Shown here in pieces: positions 1 to 6,891 of a DNA stretch of 12,678 nt. This DNA comes from Verrucomicrobiales bacterium. GTDB taxonomy: Bacteria; Verrucomicrobiota; Verrucomicrobiia; Verrucomicrobiales; DEV007. Below the pieces are notes generated by a model that saw only the letters and a program-made list of their open reading frames with translations, was not told where the DNA came from and did not search any database. Position numbers and translations under genes: made by a program. Numbering within the stretch: position 1 is the first letter of the stretch; each line of letters begins with the position of its first letter. The stretch is from positions 1-12,678 of the forward strand of contig JACETS010000065.1 of the NCBI GenBank assembly GCA_013911195.1, read 5' to 3'.

Positions 1-1
1 C

Positions 2-817
2 CCCGATCAACCCTTCTTTACTTACATTGCTTTTCATGAACCTCATGAACCTATCAGTTCTCCAAAATCAATGATTAGCAATTATCCTAATGCTCAAAAA
101 AAAGGTGAAGCTTTGTATTATGCTAATGTAGAAAACATGGATTTCGCGGTTGGTATGATTATGGATTGCTTAAATAGAAATAAAGTTGCCGAAAACACAC
201 TCGTTATTTTTACTTCGGATAATGGCCCTGAAACTTTGAACCGATACGGTGGCGCTTGGCGTTCACATGGCAGCCCTGGTTTTTTAAAAGGAATGAAACT
301 TCATACTCATGAGGCTGGTATTAGAGTGCCAGGAGTTATGCGATGGCCTTTACAGATTAAAGCAGGACAAGTGAGTGATGAGCCCGTTAACTCATTAGAC
401 CTTATGCCAACTTTTGCAAATTTGGCGGCTGGTGAAATTCCGATAGACATACAATTAGACGGTACTGATATAGTCAATGCTTTTGGCAAAGATGAGGTCA
501 TTCGCAAAAGACCAATGTTCTGGTGCTATTATTCAGCGCTCAATAAATCAAAAGTCGCTCTAAGAGAAGGCAACTGGAAATTGTTAGCTAGCCTAAAATC
601 TAAAGATGATAAGTACCTAAAAATTAGATCTCTCAATAAGAGTAATTATGATCTTATTAAAACAGCCAGGCTTGTTGATTTTGAGTTATATAATATAGGC
701 AATGATAATGATGAATCATTAAATCTTGTAGATAAGAATCATGATGAATTCAAAAGATTATCTGAGGCTATGAGGATGATGTTTGATGAGGTTTTGAAAG
801 ATTCGAAAATCTGGTAA
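2..817 (+). CDS. Sulfatase (arylsulfatase type), C-terminal part, cut by the window edge
   Basis: This is the C-terminal part of a type I sulfatase, which hydrolyses sulfate esters, usually on polysaccharides or glycans. The reading frame is open to the left edge: codons from base 2 read as DQPFFTYIAFHEPHEP, the conserved stretch before the second metal and sulfate-binding half. The ATG at 71 is therefore internal and not the start. Downstream are the metal-binding SDNGPE motif (about bases 215-232), then GGAWRSHGSPGFLKGMKLH and HEAGIRVPG, which carry the substrate-site Lys/His, and SLDLMPTFANLAAG, all in the usual order. The N-terminal CxPSR/CxAxR site that is converted to formylglycine lies outside the window, so the need for activation cannot be seen directly. 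A formylglycine-generating enzyme homologue on the same strand begins about 0.9 kb downstream. The substrate and numbered subfamily cannot be told from this part. No terminator is visible before the convergent hisA, 15 bp away. Confidence 0.93.
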   Translation, partial: PDQPFFTYIAFHEPHEPISSPKSMISNYPNAQKKGEALYYANVENMDFAVGMIMDCLNRNKVAENTLVIFTSDNGPETLNRYGGAWRSHGSPGFLKGMKLHTHEAGIRVPGVMRWPLQIKAGQVSDEPVNSLDLMPTFANLAAGEIPIDIQLDGTDIVNAFGKDEVIRKRPMFWCYYSALNKSKVALREGNWKLLASLKSKDDKYLKIRSLNKSNYDLIKTARLVDFELYNIGNDNDESLNLVDKNHDEFKRLSEAMRMMFDEVLKDSKIW

Positions 818-832
818 TTTGCAGTCCCTCTT

Positions 833-1609
833 CTAGTCCTTCGTTCTTCTATTCCACTGTAAGCAATCCTCATAATTGATTAAAGTGCCTCCAAAAATAT
901 CCAAAGCACTTCCAATAGTTACATCGACGGAGCCAGAACTTAAATCTTCAATTCTTTTTAAGTCTTCAAGTGATTTTACTCCTCCAGCATAAGTAATTGG
1001 TATTTTCCCCCAAGTGCCAAGAAGGCTAGCTAGTTCATTATCGATGCCTTCACATTTGCCTTCTACATCTGCTGCGTGAATAAGAAATTCGGAACAATAA
1101 TCTGAAAGAATATCAAACGTTTCAAAGTTTACTGGTAAGTCAGTCATGGTCTTCCATTTATTCTTGGCTACTTTCCATCCATCATTTGGACAGACTCGAC
1201 AACTAAGATCAATGACCAGCCTCTCTTTTCCTACAACACGTGTCATCTCACGCAGTCTTTCCATCGAAAAATTTTCACCCTCAAAAATAAAAGAAGTGAC
1301 AATGACATGACTGGCTCCGTGATCAAGCCAGAATGATGCGTTATCCGGAGTAATGCCACCACCTAATTGCATGCCACCTCGAAATTCGTTGAGTGCTTTT
1401 ATTGCCGATTTTTCATTTCCTTCGCCAAGCATGATTACATGGCCTCCTGTGAGGTTATCCTTTCGGTAAATGTTGGCGTAGTATTTTGAATCTTTATTAC
1501 TGACGAAGTTTTCAATGGGTTGATTTGAATTAGAATCATTGAAACTTCCACCAACTATCTGTTTAACTTGGCCTTGGTGTAGATCTATGCATGGACGGAA
1601 TTTGGTCAT
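833..1609 (-). CDS. hisA: Eukaryotic-type HisA (HIS6-like ProFAR isomerase)
   Basis: Predicted 5'-ProFAR isomerase (EC 5.3.1.16), the fourth step of histidine synthesis in the cytoplasm. The 258-residue protein is a (beta/alpha)8 barrel, but it matches the yeast/plant HIS6 branch and not ordinary bacterial HisA. From memory, yeast His6 shares the opening CIDLHxGxVKQIVGG, the YYA..Y run, HVIxLG, the VIVTSxxF segment, DLSCR, NKWxTxTDL, EFLIHAADVEG, YAGGxKSxxDL and GSxLDIFGG. Candidate catalytic acids are Asp9 (CIDLH) and Asp134 (VIDLS). The phosphate-binding glycines are at 83-85 (GGG), 208-210 (AGG) and 240-241. Length fits the family (about 260). No other his genes lie in the window; it sits alone between the sulfatase and FGE genes. 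The ATG at 1609 begins MTKFRPCIDL, exactly where family members begin, and has no Shine-Dalgarno sequence. Confidence 0.93.
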   Translation of the reverse strand: MTKFRPCIDLHQGQVKQIVGGSFNDSNSNQPIENFVSNKDSKYYANIYRKDNLTGGHVIMLGEGNEKSAIKALNEFRGGMQLGGGITPDNASFWLDHGASHVIVTSFIFEGENFSMERLREMTRVVGKERLVIDLSCRVCPNDGWKVAKNKWKTMTDLPVNFETFDILSDYCSEFLIHAADVEGKCEGIDNELASLLGTWGKIPITYAGGVKSLEDLKRIEDLSSGSVDVTIGSALDIFGGTLINYEDCLQWNRRTKD

Positions 1610-1698
1610 TTCATTGCTTTTATATCATTCAAAACCGCTTAACTATTGGAATCAATGGAGTGGACAAATGATGACTAATCTAGCATCTTTTGTATTAC

Positions 1699-2787
1699 AT
1701 GCTTAAAAAAACTGCCTCACTTTTATTTTATTCATTATTTGTAATTGGTTGTAGCAATGATCAATTTTCCGAAAAAAACCTCAATGAAGTATTCGATGTC
1801 TTAAAATATGAGGAGAATATAAAATCAATGGTTCTCGTGCCTGGCGGATCGTTCACAATGGGAACTGATGCTGAGCAACTTGATGATCAGCCCGTAAGAA
1901 GCGGTGCTGAAGAATGGCCTCCGCATGGTGTCATTCTACAATCTTTTTATATGGATGAAACAGAGGTGACAAATGCACAATTCAAAACCTTCATTGAAGA
2001 AACAGGATATGTTACTCTGGCTGAACGGCCCTTCAAAAAAGAGGATTATCCGAAAGCTAAGCCCGAGGATTTAGTCCCTGCAGCTTTTGTCATGGCATCT
2101 CCAAAAACTAATGTTGATGTTAAATCTGAGTCTCATTGGTCATGGTGGAAATTAACTCAAGGGGCAAATTGGAAACATCCAGAAGGTCCAGACTCTAATT
2201 TAGAAGGTAAGTGGAATCATCCTGTCGTTAATCTTGCTTACGAGGACGCAAAAGCTTATGCGGAGTGGGCCGGGAAAAGACTTCCAACTGAGGCGGAATG
2301 GGAATATGCAGCGAGAGGGGGAATCAAAAATTCCTTATACCCCTGGGGGAATGAACTATTACTAAATGGAACGATTATGGCCAATTATTGGCAAGGTGAT
2401 TTCCCAAATAAGAATACAAATGAAGATAATTTTTTAACAACATCACCAGTAAAATCTTTCTCACCTAATGGTTATGGTCTTTATGACCTTGCTGGAAATG
2501 TTTGGGAAATGGTAGCTGATGAATATGAAAAAGGTTATTATTCTAAAAGTCCGATTGAATCACCTAAAGGCGGTATAGGTCAATCGATTGTAAATAAAGG
2601 GGAAGGACCAATAGTCAGACAAAGAATTATTAGGGGAGGCTCCTTTTTGTGTAGCGAGGGTTATTGTACAGGATATAGAGTGGCAGCGCGACAGTTAAGT
2701 GACGACATCAGTGCTTCATACCACACTGGATTTAGGTGCGTTATGGATGTAAATAAATTATCGGAGCTAGGCTATCAGAAAAAATAA
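1699..2787 (+). CDS. Formylglycine-generating enzyme (SUMF1 type), predicted lipoprotein
   Basis: Predicted copper-dependent formylglycine-generating enzyme, which oxidises the active-site cysteine of sulfatases to formylglycine. I start it at ATG 1699 (362 residues), not at the TTG nine bases upstream, because the ATG gives a compact lipoprotein signal: MLKKT, a hydrophobic run, then FVIGC with the lipobox cysteine at residue 18. The FGE-sulfatase domain starts at about residue 44 (MVLVPGGSFTMG) and continues through DETEVTNAQF, HPVVNLAYEDAKAYAEWAGK, RLPTEAEWEYAARGG, YPWGN and GLYDLAGNVWEM to RGGSFLCSEGYC and GFRC. Cys318 and Cys323 align with human FGE Cys336 and Cys341 in the same four-residue spacing. 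Most SUMF1-fold relatives lack this pair, so catalysis is plausible. Its probable client is the nearby sulfatase. An export signal implies action outside the cytoplasm, which is inferred. A protein of the EgtB/PvdO type is the alternative but is less likely given the cysteines. Confidence 0.92.
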   Translation: MLKKTASLLFYSLFVIGCSNDQFSEKNLNEVFDVLKYEENIKSMVLVPGGSFTMGTDAEQLDDQPVRSGAEEWPPHGVILQSFYMDETEVTNAQFKTFIEETGYVTLAERPFKKEDYPKAKPEDLVPAAFVMASPKTNVDVKSESHWSWWKLTQGANWKHPEGPDSNLEGKWNHPVVNLAYEDAKAYAEWAGKRLPTEAEWEYAARGGIKNSLYPWGNELLLNGTIMANYWQGDFPNKNTNEDNFLTTSPVKSFSPNGYGLYDLAGNVWEMVADEYEKGYYSKSPIESPKGGIGQSIVNKGEGPIVRQRIIRGGSFLCSEGYCTGYRVAARQLSDDISASYHTGFRCVMDVNKLSELGYQKK

Positions 2788-2800
2788 AGTTGCCAAATAA

Positions 2801-3811
2801 TTAGGCGGCACAAAAGAAATTTTCCCCTTCAATGTATCCTGAGGAAGAGGCTATATTTCTTATTTTTTCACGAGCTCCTGGTCTACAGACGGCACTCACT
2901 AAAGTTTCTGATTTGTACTTAAGGTCTGAATAATCGTGTACGGGTATTTCATTGATTTTTTGATTAATTTTCTTCCGATCTAATTCGTAAAATCTTGTAA
3001 CCTTTACACCTTGGTCTTTCAAATCTCTGGCTAGACGTTTTCCTATTGGACCAGCGCCTGCAATTTCAATTCCTTTGCTTAATACATTAGGAAGTTTTGC
3101 AAGATAATGTGCCTTCGCTTTTGAGAAATTATTTAATGAATATCTTTTAGAGCTTCTCGTAAGTCGCTTTGGTGAATCATGCCAATCTAAGAGAACCTTT
3201 TTAATATTAGTGATCCGCATTTTTCTACTCAAGAAATTTAACCACAAGTCATAGTCTTCAGCCCAAGTTGGATCAGAAAATCCTCCAACTTTTTCGAGGT
3301 CATTTGCCCTAATCATGCTCGTTGGATTTGCTACTGGGCTATCAATAAAACGTTGTGAAGCTATTGTATGAGGAGCATTAAGTGAATTAACCCAATCAAC
3401 GTAATTTAAAAAACCACGACCAGGATCTGCAGAGGGTGCTCCCATTAAACGAACAGCAGTACCGCACGCTGTCATTGTAGGATCTGATTCGAATAAATCG
3501 ACTTGATACATAAATCTCTCGGGATAAGAAAAATCATCTGCATCCATCCTTGCTATTAGTTCTCCATTGGCATCCATCCTTCCTGACTCAATTGCCTTCG
3601 AGACTCCCTTGTTTGATTTAAATTCGATTATTTTGACTCTTGAGTCCTCACTTACGAGTTGATCGCAGGTATTAGATGTCTTGTCTGAAGAACCATCATT
3701 AATGATGATCAATTCAAGATCCGAAAAGGTTTGATTAAGACAACTAGAAGCGGCTCTGAATAAGGTGTCCTCAGCATTAAAAACTGGGAGAAGAACAGAG
3801 ATCTTTGGCAT
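2801..3811 (-). CDS. Family 2 glycosyltransferase with C-terminal Rossmann-like domain
   Basis: A 336-residue predicted inverting glycosyltransferase (GT2, GT-A fold). It begins with ISVLLPVFNAE and NDGSSD (residues 38-43). The metal-binding DxD is Asp90-Ala-Asp92 within ARMDADD, followed by FSYPERF. The likely base lies in WAEDYDLW (residues 183-190). From about residue 247 there is a second domain, starting EIAGAGPIGKRLARDL (249-264). This is a GxGxxG-like nucleotide-binding turn followed by a helix, and the domain ends in ENFFCAA. Similar tails occur on other GT2 proteins of this size, but I know of no assigned role. There are no membrane segments, so it should act at the cytoplasmic face. 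It is the last gene of the mpl run, with only 3 bp from the CPXCG gene. The sugar donor and acceptor cannot be inferred; the neighbours suggest an envelope glycan. Confidence 0.88.
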   Translation of the reverse strand: MPKISVLLPVFNAEDTLFRAASSCLNQTFSDLELIIINDGSSDKTSNTCDQLVSEDSRVKIIEFKSNKGVSKAIESGRMDANGELIARMDADDFSYPERFMYQVDLFESDPTMTACGTAVRLMGAPSADPGRGFLNYVDWVNSLNAPHTIASQRFIDSPVANPTSMIRANDLEKVGGFSDPTWAEDYDLWLNFLSRKMRITNIKKVLLDWHDSPKRLTRSSKRYSLNNFSKAKAHYLAKLPNVLSKGIEIAGAGPIGKRLARDLKDQGVKVTRFYELDRKKINQKINEIPVHDYSDLKYKSETLVSAVCRPGAREKIRNIASSSGYIEGENFFCAA

Positions 3812-3814
3812 TAT

Positions 3815-3997
3815 TTATTCGTTGAGTGACTTTGAGAAAGCTTCAATTTTTTGATCAACCTCTAAGAACTCTATTATCATTGGAGAGCAGCATATTTCAC
3901 AATCATAATCAATTTCAGCAGGAACTTCGGAAGCAGGTGGACTCATGATTTCAAATACCTCAAAGCATGTTGGACATGTGATTGAAACTAATTCCAT
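3815..3997 (-). CDS. Small CPXCG-type four-cysteine protein
   Basis: A 60-residue acidic protein resembling the CPXCG-motif cysteine-rich family. It has two Cys pairs, CPTC (residues 8-11) and CEIC (33-36, with an extra Cys37), about 21 residues apart, as expected of a small zinc-ribbon-like metal site. The usual glycine after the first pair is replaced by Phe (CPTCFE). I chose ATG 3997 over the TTG one codon upstream because the family start normally lies a few residues before the first pair. It sits 8 bp after the L,D-transpeptidase stop and 3 bp before the glycosyltransferase start, so it is almost certainly co-transcribed. Its function is unknown. Metal binding is inferred from the cysteines; no enzyme domain is present. 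It might act as a small adaptor or redox/metal module for its neighbours, but nothing in the sequence shows this. Confidence 0.85.
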   Translation of the reverse strand: MELVSITCPTCFEVFEIMSPPASEVPAEIDYDCEICCSPMIIEFLEVDQKIEAFSKSLNE

Positions 3998-4005
3998 CAA
4001 CTTTT

Positions 4006-4755
4006 TTATAGTCTAGGTAATTTATAGAAACCTCTTTTTTGAGAATATTCTTTGAGTGGTAATAAAATGTAATGGGGTTTTTTTCTTTTATCCAAAAATT
4101 TTATAATTCGCTCCAAGTTTTCTAGAGTCATTACGGTACATCCTGTAGTCCTTCTTTCAGGGCTTCTTCTGACATGAAAAAAAATAGCGCTTCCATATCC
4201 CGGTTTTGGAGCGTCACTATTGTGTTTTATTTCAATTAACCAACGATAGGCATGATCTCCGAGGCGCATTCTTTGCGACTCAAACCACTTTGGTTTGGTT
4301 TTAAATGAATTACCCATTACATGTTGGTTGTAGAACGGGTTCTTGGGGTCATCAACCCATGCATCATTTTCAGTGATCTTATGATATGGATAATTGCACC
4401 CCTTTGGAAGAGAGTCAGACTCTCCATATACTTTTCCTATTTTGAAGATTCCTGCTGGTGATCGGCCATCTCCTTCTAATTTTAATTCTTTGCTCCCATT
4501 TTTATGAGCGCCTATTCCCCATGCTAGGCCGTTTTTTCCAAGGAGTACTTCAAAATGATTCTTAAAGAAAGGTTGCCACTTACCATTAGTGGTTTTCTCA
4601 AAGCACATTAATTTTCCTTTGGTGCTTTTCCAATTCTCTGTTGTTACAATAACTAGCTGTTCAACTTCCTGAAGTTTATTTTTTTTATTAAAAATGTTCG
4701 CATAACAAGGCTTAAGGCTGATTAATAAAAAAAATGTAACACCTATAAAACGCAT
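4006..4755 (-). CDS. Exported YkuD-family L,D-transpeptidase
   Basis: A 249-residue predicted L,D-transpeptidase or carboxypeptidase acting on peptidoglycan outside the cytoplasmic membrane. Residues 1-19 form a signal peptide (basic start, hydrophobic FIGVTFFLLISL, probable cleavage after CYA). The catalytic domain spans about residues 33-235. It contains EGDGRSPAGIFKIGKVYG (94-111) and then the active-site block FFHVRR...RTTGCTVM, with His194 and the nucleophile Cys206. This resembles the shorter ErfK/YkuD branch that has TxGC in place of SHGC. No LysM, SH3 or other wall-binding domain is attached. The gene starts 9 bp after mpl stops. Peptidoglycan tetrapeptides carrying meso-diaminopimelate are the usual substrate, which agrees with Mpl upstream. 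Whether it makes 3-3 cross-links, attaches a protein or trims peptides cannot be decided from sequence. Confidence 0.9.
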   Translation of the reverse strand: MRFIGVTFFLLISLKPCYANIFNKKNKLQEVEQLVIVTTENWKSTKGKLMCFEKTTNGKWQPFFKNHFEVLLGKNGLAWGIGAHKNGSKELKLEGDGRSPAGIFKIGKVYGESDSLPKGCNYPYHKITENDAWVDDPKNPFYNQHVMGNSFKTKPKWFESQRMRLGDHAYRWLIEIKHNSDAPKPGYGSAIFFHVRRSPERRTTGCTVMTLENLERIIKFLDKRKKPHYILLPLKEYSQKRGFYKLPRL

Positions 4756-4764
4756 TAGGATATT

Positions 4765-6168
4765 TTATTTCACTTTTAACGCTTCGAGTAATTTTTCATG
4801 AATTCCGCCAAATCCACCGTTGCTCAATACGACAATAGTATCACCTGAAGAAGTTAAAGGTATAAGTTTATTTACAATATCATCTGAGGATAAACCTATG
4901 AATGCTTCTTTGCCTCTAGATGAAAGATTTTCTATAACAGATTCGACGTCAAGCAATTCACCATCGGGCACTTTTTCTGGATTTGGCACTTCACTTATAA
5001 TAACGCCATCAGCTTGAGATAATGAATCTTCAAGTTCGGACTGCAATAAATTACGTCGACTAGTATTTGATCTGGGTTCAAAAATCGCCCAGATTTTTGA
5101 ATCAGGATATCTTTGCTTTAATGCACCTATAGTTGCGGCGATAGCGGTAGGATGATGGCCAAAATCATCAATGACTTTTACGTTTTTTTCTTCTCCTCTT
5201 AATTCTTGCCTTCTTGCGATACCAGAGAATTTTGAAACTGACTCAATAATATTTTTTTGGTCAATGTTTAGAAAGTCGGAAACTGCGATTGCCATTGCGG
5301 CGTTCCGAACATTAAATTCACCATCCATTGGAAGTTGATAACTATTCTCCTTGATCGAAAAAGATGAATTGAATGACTCCAAATTTAAATTCTCAATTTT
5401 AAAATCACAATCGTCATTCGCGCCGACCTTAATAACAGGAGCTCGACAATTTTCAGTCACTTCCACGGCATCATTATCGTCTCCATTAACAAACACGATT
5501 CCATTTTCTGGAACTATGTTGAGCATTCTTTTGAAGCTTAATTTAATTTCTTCTATATTATTAAAAATATCGGCGTGATCGAATTCAATGTTGTTCACTA
5601 CGACAATTTCAGGCATATAATGAACAAATTTTGAACGTTTATCAAAAAAGGCGGTGTCATATTCATCTCCTTCAATGACAAAAAATTCTGATTCTGTAAA
5701 TCTACCTCCTTTTCCAATGTCTAGAGGGATGCCTCCAATCATAAGATTTGGGTTCAGTCCGTTATCATTGAGAAGATGAGCGATGATTGAGGAAGTAGTC
5801 GTTTTTCCATGAGTGCCAGTTATCACGATATTTCGTTTACCTTGTAAAAAGTATCTTTTTATGAGTTCTGGTAATGAGGTGTAAGGGATTTTACGATTGA
5901 GTACAGATTCAACCTCTACGTTACCGCGACTCATTGCATTTCCAATAACTACAAGATCGACCTTATCAGGAATGTTATTTTCATCGTGACCCACTGAAAC
6001 ATTAATATTGTTTTCGATCAGAAAATCAGACATTGGTGGATATACATTTTGGTCAGAACCGGTAATTGTATAGCCTCGATTTTGGAGTGCTGCGGCTACT
6101 GACCCCATCGCGGTTCCACATATGCCAATAAAATGGAAGTGTTCGTTCTTATGTTTATTCAATGTCAT
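4765..6168 (-). CDS. mpl: Mpl, UDP-MurNAc:tripeptide ligase (murein recycling)
   Basis: Predicted UDP-N-acetylmuramate:L-alanyl-gamma-D-glutamyl-meso-diaminopimelate ligase, which reloads recovered murein tripeptide onto UDP-MurNAc in the cytoplasm using ATP. The 467-residue length is normal. The N-terminal domain has HFIGICGTAMG (residues 12-22) and TGSDQNVYPPMS (36-47). The ATP loop is GTHGKTTT (118-125). The block EGDEYDTAFFDKRSKF (166-181) is the Mpl signature that separates it from MurC. The C-terminal ligase domain carries DDFGHHPTAI, in which the loop that binds the tripeptide is found. It heads a four-gene run whose next member is an L,D-transpeptidase, linking recycling to wall remodelling. 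Its presence implies meso-diaminopimelate peptidoglycan. The ATG at 6168 directly precedes the family's N-terminal strand and has no Shine-Dalgarno sequence. Confidence 0.95.
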   Translation of the reverse strand: MTLNKHKNEHFHFIGICGTAMGSVAAALQNRGYTITGSDQNVYPPMSDFLIENNINVSVGHDENNIPDKVDLVVIGNAMSRGNVEVESVLNRKIPYTSLPELIKRYFLQGKRNIVITGTHGKTTTSSIIAHLLNDNGLNPNLMIGGIPLDIGKGGRFTESEFFVIEGDEYDTAFFDKRSKFVHYMPEIVVVNNIEFDHADIFNNIEEIKLSFKRMLNIVPENGIVFVNGDDNDAVEVTENCRAPVIKVGANDDCDFKIENLNLESFNSSFSIKENSYQLPMDGEFNVRNAAMAIAVSDFLNIDQKNIIESVSKFSGIARRQELRGEEKNVKVIDDFGHHPTAIAATIGALKQRYPDSKIWAIFEPRSNTSRRNLLQSELEDSLSQADGVIISEVPNPEKVPDGELLDVESVIENLSSRGKEAFIGLSSDDIVNKLIPLTSSGDTIVVLSNGGFGGIHEKLLEALKVK

Positions 6169-6271
6169 TTACTACTGTTATTTTCATTAGCTACCCACAA
6201 CTTTCAACAAATAACCACAAACTATAAAACAAAGTTCTAGATAGAAATAAAGTCGATCACTTCATATACAT
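6169..6271 (-). promoter_or_regulatory. Leader and probable promoter region of the mpl operon
   Basis: This 103-bp A/T-rich stretch lies between the terminator of the EF-hand gene and the mpl start. Because that terminator should stop upstream transcription, the promoter of the mpl run most likely lies here. On the minus strand I see TATAGT near 6222-6227 as a possible -10, but no convincing -35. A TTGTGG hexamer occurs twice, 20 bases apart. No open reading frame or tRNA was recognised. The promoter call rests mainly on position. Confidence 0.35.
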
Positions 6272-6307
6272 AAAAAAACCCCGAGAAAATCAATGATTCT
6301 CTCGGGG
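6272..6307 (-). terminator. Intrinsic terminator of the EF-hand protein gene
   Basis: Bases 6279-6307 form a near-perfect 14-bp hairpin: CCCCGAGA pairs with TCTCGGGG, extended inward by AATCA/TGATT past one mismatch, with a very tight loop. Read on the minus strand it is followed by seven Ts (6278-6272). The hairpin starts about 21 bp after the EF-hand gene stop. The T run exists only for minus-strand transcription, which fixes the direction. It should separate the two-component/EF-hand block from the mpl operon. Confidence 0.93.
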
Positions 6308-6328
6308 CTAGAAGATATTTATTAGTTA

Positions 6329-6820
6329 TTACTCCTCAAGGGCTGGACGGCCTTTCTTATCTCCACGAGGTCCTTTAGGCTTTTTCCCATCAGGTCTTGG
6401 TCCTTTAGGCTTTCCTCCCTCAGGTCTAGGTCCCTTAGGCTTTCCTCCCTCAGGTCTAGGTCCACGTGGACGTCCTGCTTCACCACCTTGTTTGCGACGC
6501 TCTGCCCATTTTGCAATGGCTGCGTTCATTTCCTCGTCGGAAACTTTGCCATCTCCGTCGGTATCGTTGCGCTTGGTGAACATTTCCGCAAATTTTTCAT
6601 TGTTAGCTAATCTCTCTTTGAGTGACTTAACCATCTCTTCAGGAGAACGTTCAGGTCTAGAACCTTCAGGGCGCTTAGGGCGCTCAGGGCGCTCAGCAGC
6701 AGGCTTGCCTTTACCTTTTTTCTTTCCTTTTTTCTCTTCGCCATCCTCAGCAATGGCCACAGTTGACATGACCGCAAGAGCAATCGTGCTAGCTATCAAT
6801 TTTGTTAGTTTCAATTTCAT
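6329..6820 (-). CDS. Secreted EF-hand protein with Gly/Pro/Lys/Arg repeat tail
   Basis: A 163-residue predicted exported protein. Residues 1-24 are a signal peptide (KLKLTK, hydrophobic ASTIALAVMSTVAIA, cleavage after AIA). A Lys/Gly/Pro/Glu-rich segment follows to about residue 60. Next is a helix, then one canonical EF-hand loop at residues 86-97 (DTDGDGKVSDEE) with ligands Asp86, Asp88, Asp90, the Lys92 backbone, Ser94 and Glu97, flanked by helices as expected. The tail from residue 113 is strongly basic: RPRG, three 10-residue repeats of the GPRPEGGKPK type, and then GPRGDKKGRPALEE. Calcium binding is inferred from the loop. Only one hand is visible, and single hands often pair between two molecules. 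It lies 71 bp downstream of the histidine kinase gene and has its own terminator. Proteins of this kind are common in planctomycetes and verrucomicrobia, but I know of no assigned role. Confidence 0.85.
   Translation of the reverse strand: MKLKLTKLIASTIALAVMSTVAIAEDGEEKKGKKKGKGKPAAERPERPKRPEGSRPERSPEEMVKSLKERLANNEKFAEMFTKRNDTDGDGKVSDEEMNAAIAKWAERRKQGGEAGRPRGPRPEGGKPKGPRPEGGKPKGPRPDGKKPKGPRGDKKGRPALEE
6374..6463 (-). repeat. Three 30-bp tandem repeats in the EF-hand gene
   Basis: Three adjacent 30-bp units encode residues 120-149 of the EF-hand protein, each reading GPRPEGGKPK or the variant GPRPDGKKPK. The first two units are nearly identical in DNA; the third has diverged. A fourth partial unit (GPRGDKK) follows. 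Because 30 is a multiple of three, copy number can change without breaking the frame. Confidence 0.9.
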
Positions 6821-6841
6821 TTTTTTATAGGTTTAAAATTC

Positions 6842-6870
6842 GTGAACGGAGTAAAACTCTGAACGTTCAC
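6842..6870 (-). promoter_or_regulatory. Direct/inverted repeat upstream of the EF-hand gene (possible operator)
   Basis: On the plus strand the hexamer TGAACG occurs at 6843-6848 and again at 6860-6865, separated by 11 bases. In addition GTGAACG (6842-6848) is the exact inverse of CGTTCAC (6864-6870), and GAGT/ACTC lies inside. The element ends 21 bases before the EF-hand start. A TATAAA is at 6824-6829 on the minus strand. OmpR-family regulators usually bind direct hexamer repeats upstream of their targets, so the neighbouring response regulator is a candidate. It could instead be a weak terminator hairpin of the kinase gene, though the following T run is poor. Confidence 0.4.
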
Positions 6871-6891
6871 TGTTAATAATTATTGTACCAC

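Noticed and set aside
1690..1698. TTG start of the FGE gene, three codons upstream of the ATG
   Set aside because: The ATG at 1699 gives a standard lipoprotein signal; the extra Tyr-Tyr adds nothing recognisable.
2791..2810. TGCC/GGCA inverted repeat between the convergent FGE and glycosyltransferase genes
   Set aside because: Only four base pairs form the stem and there is no T run on either strand, so I do not call a terminator.
6169..6328. Possible tRNA, small RNA or mobile element remnant in the longest gene-free stretch
   Set aside because: Beyond the terminator hairpin I found no cloverleaf arms, CCA end, flanking direct repeats or transposase remnants.
6322..6516. Minus-strand open frame rich in DLREESL repeats, overlapping the EF-hand gene
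   Set aside because: Its repeats come from the 30-bp repeats of the real gene read in another frame. It has no signal peptide or known domain and overlaps the true stop region.
6492..6830. Plus-strand open frame opposite the EF-hand gene
   Set aside because: It is the antisense shadow of a gene with a signal peptide, EF-hand and terminator in the other direction.
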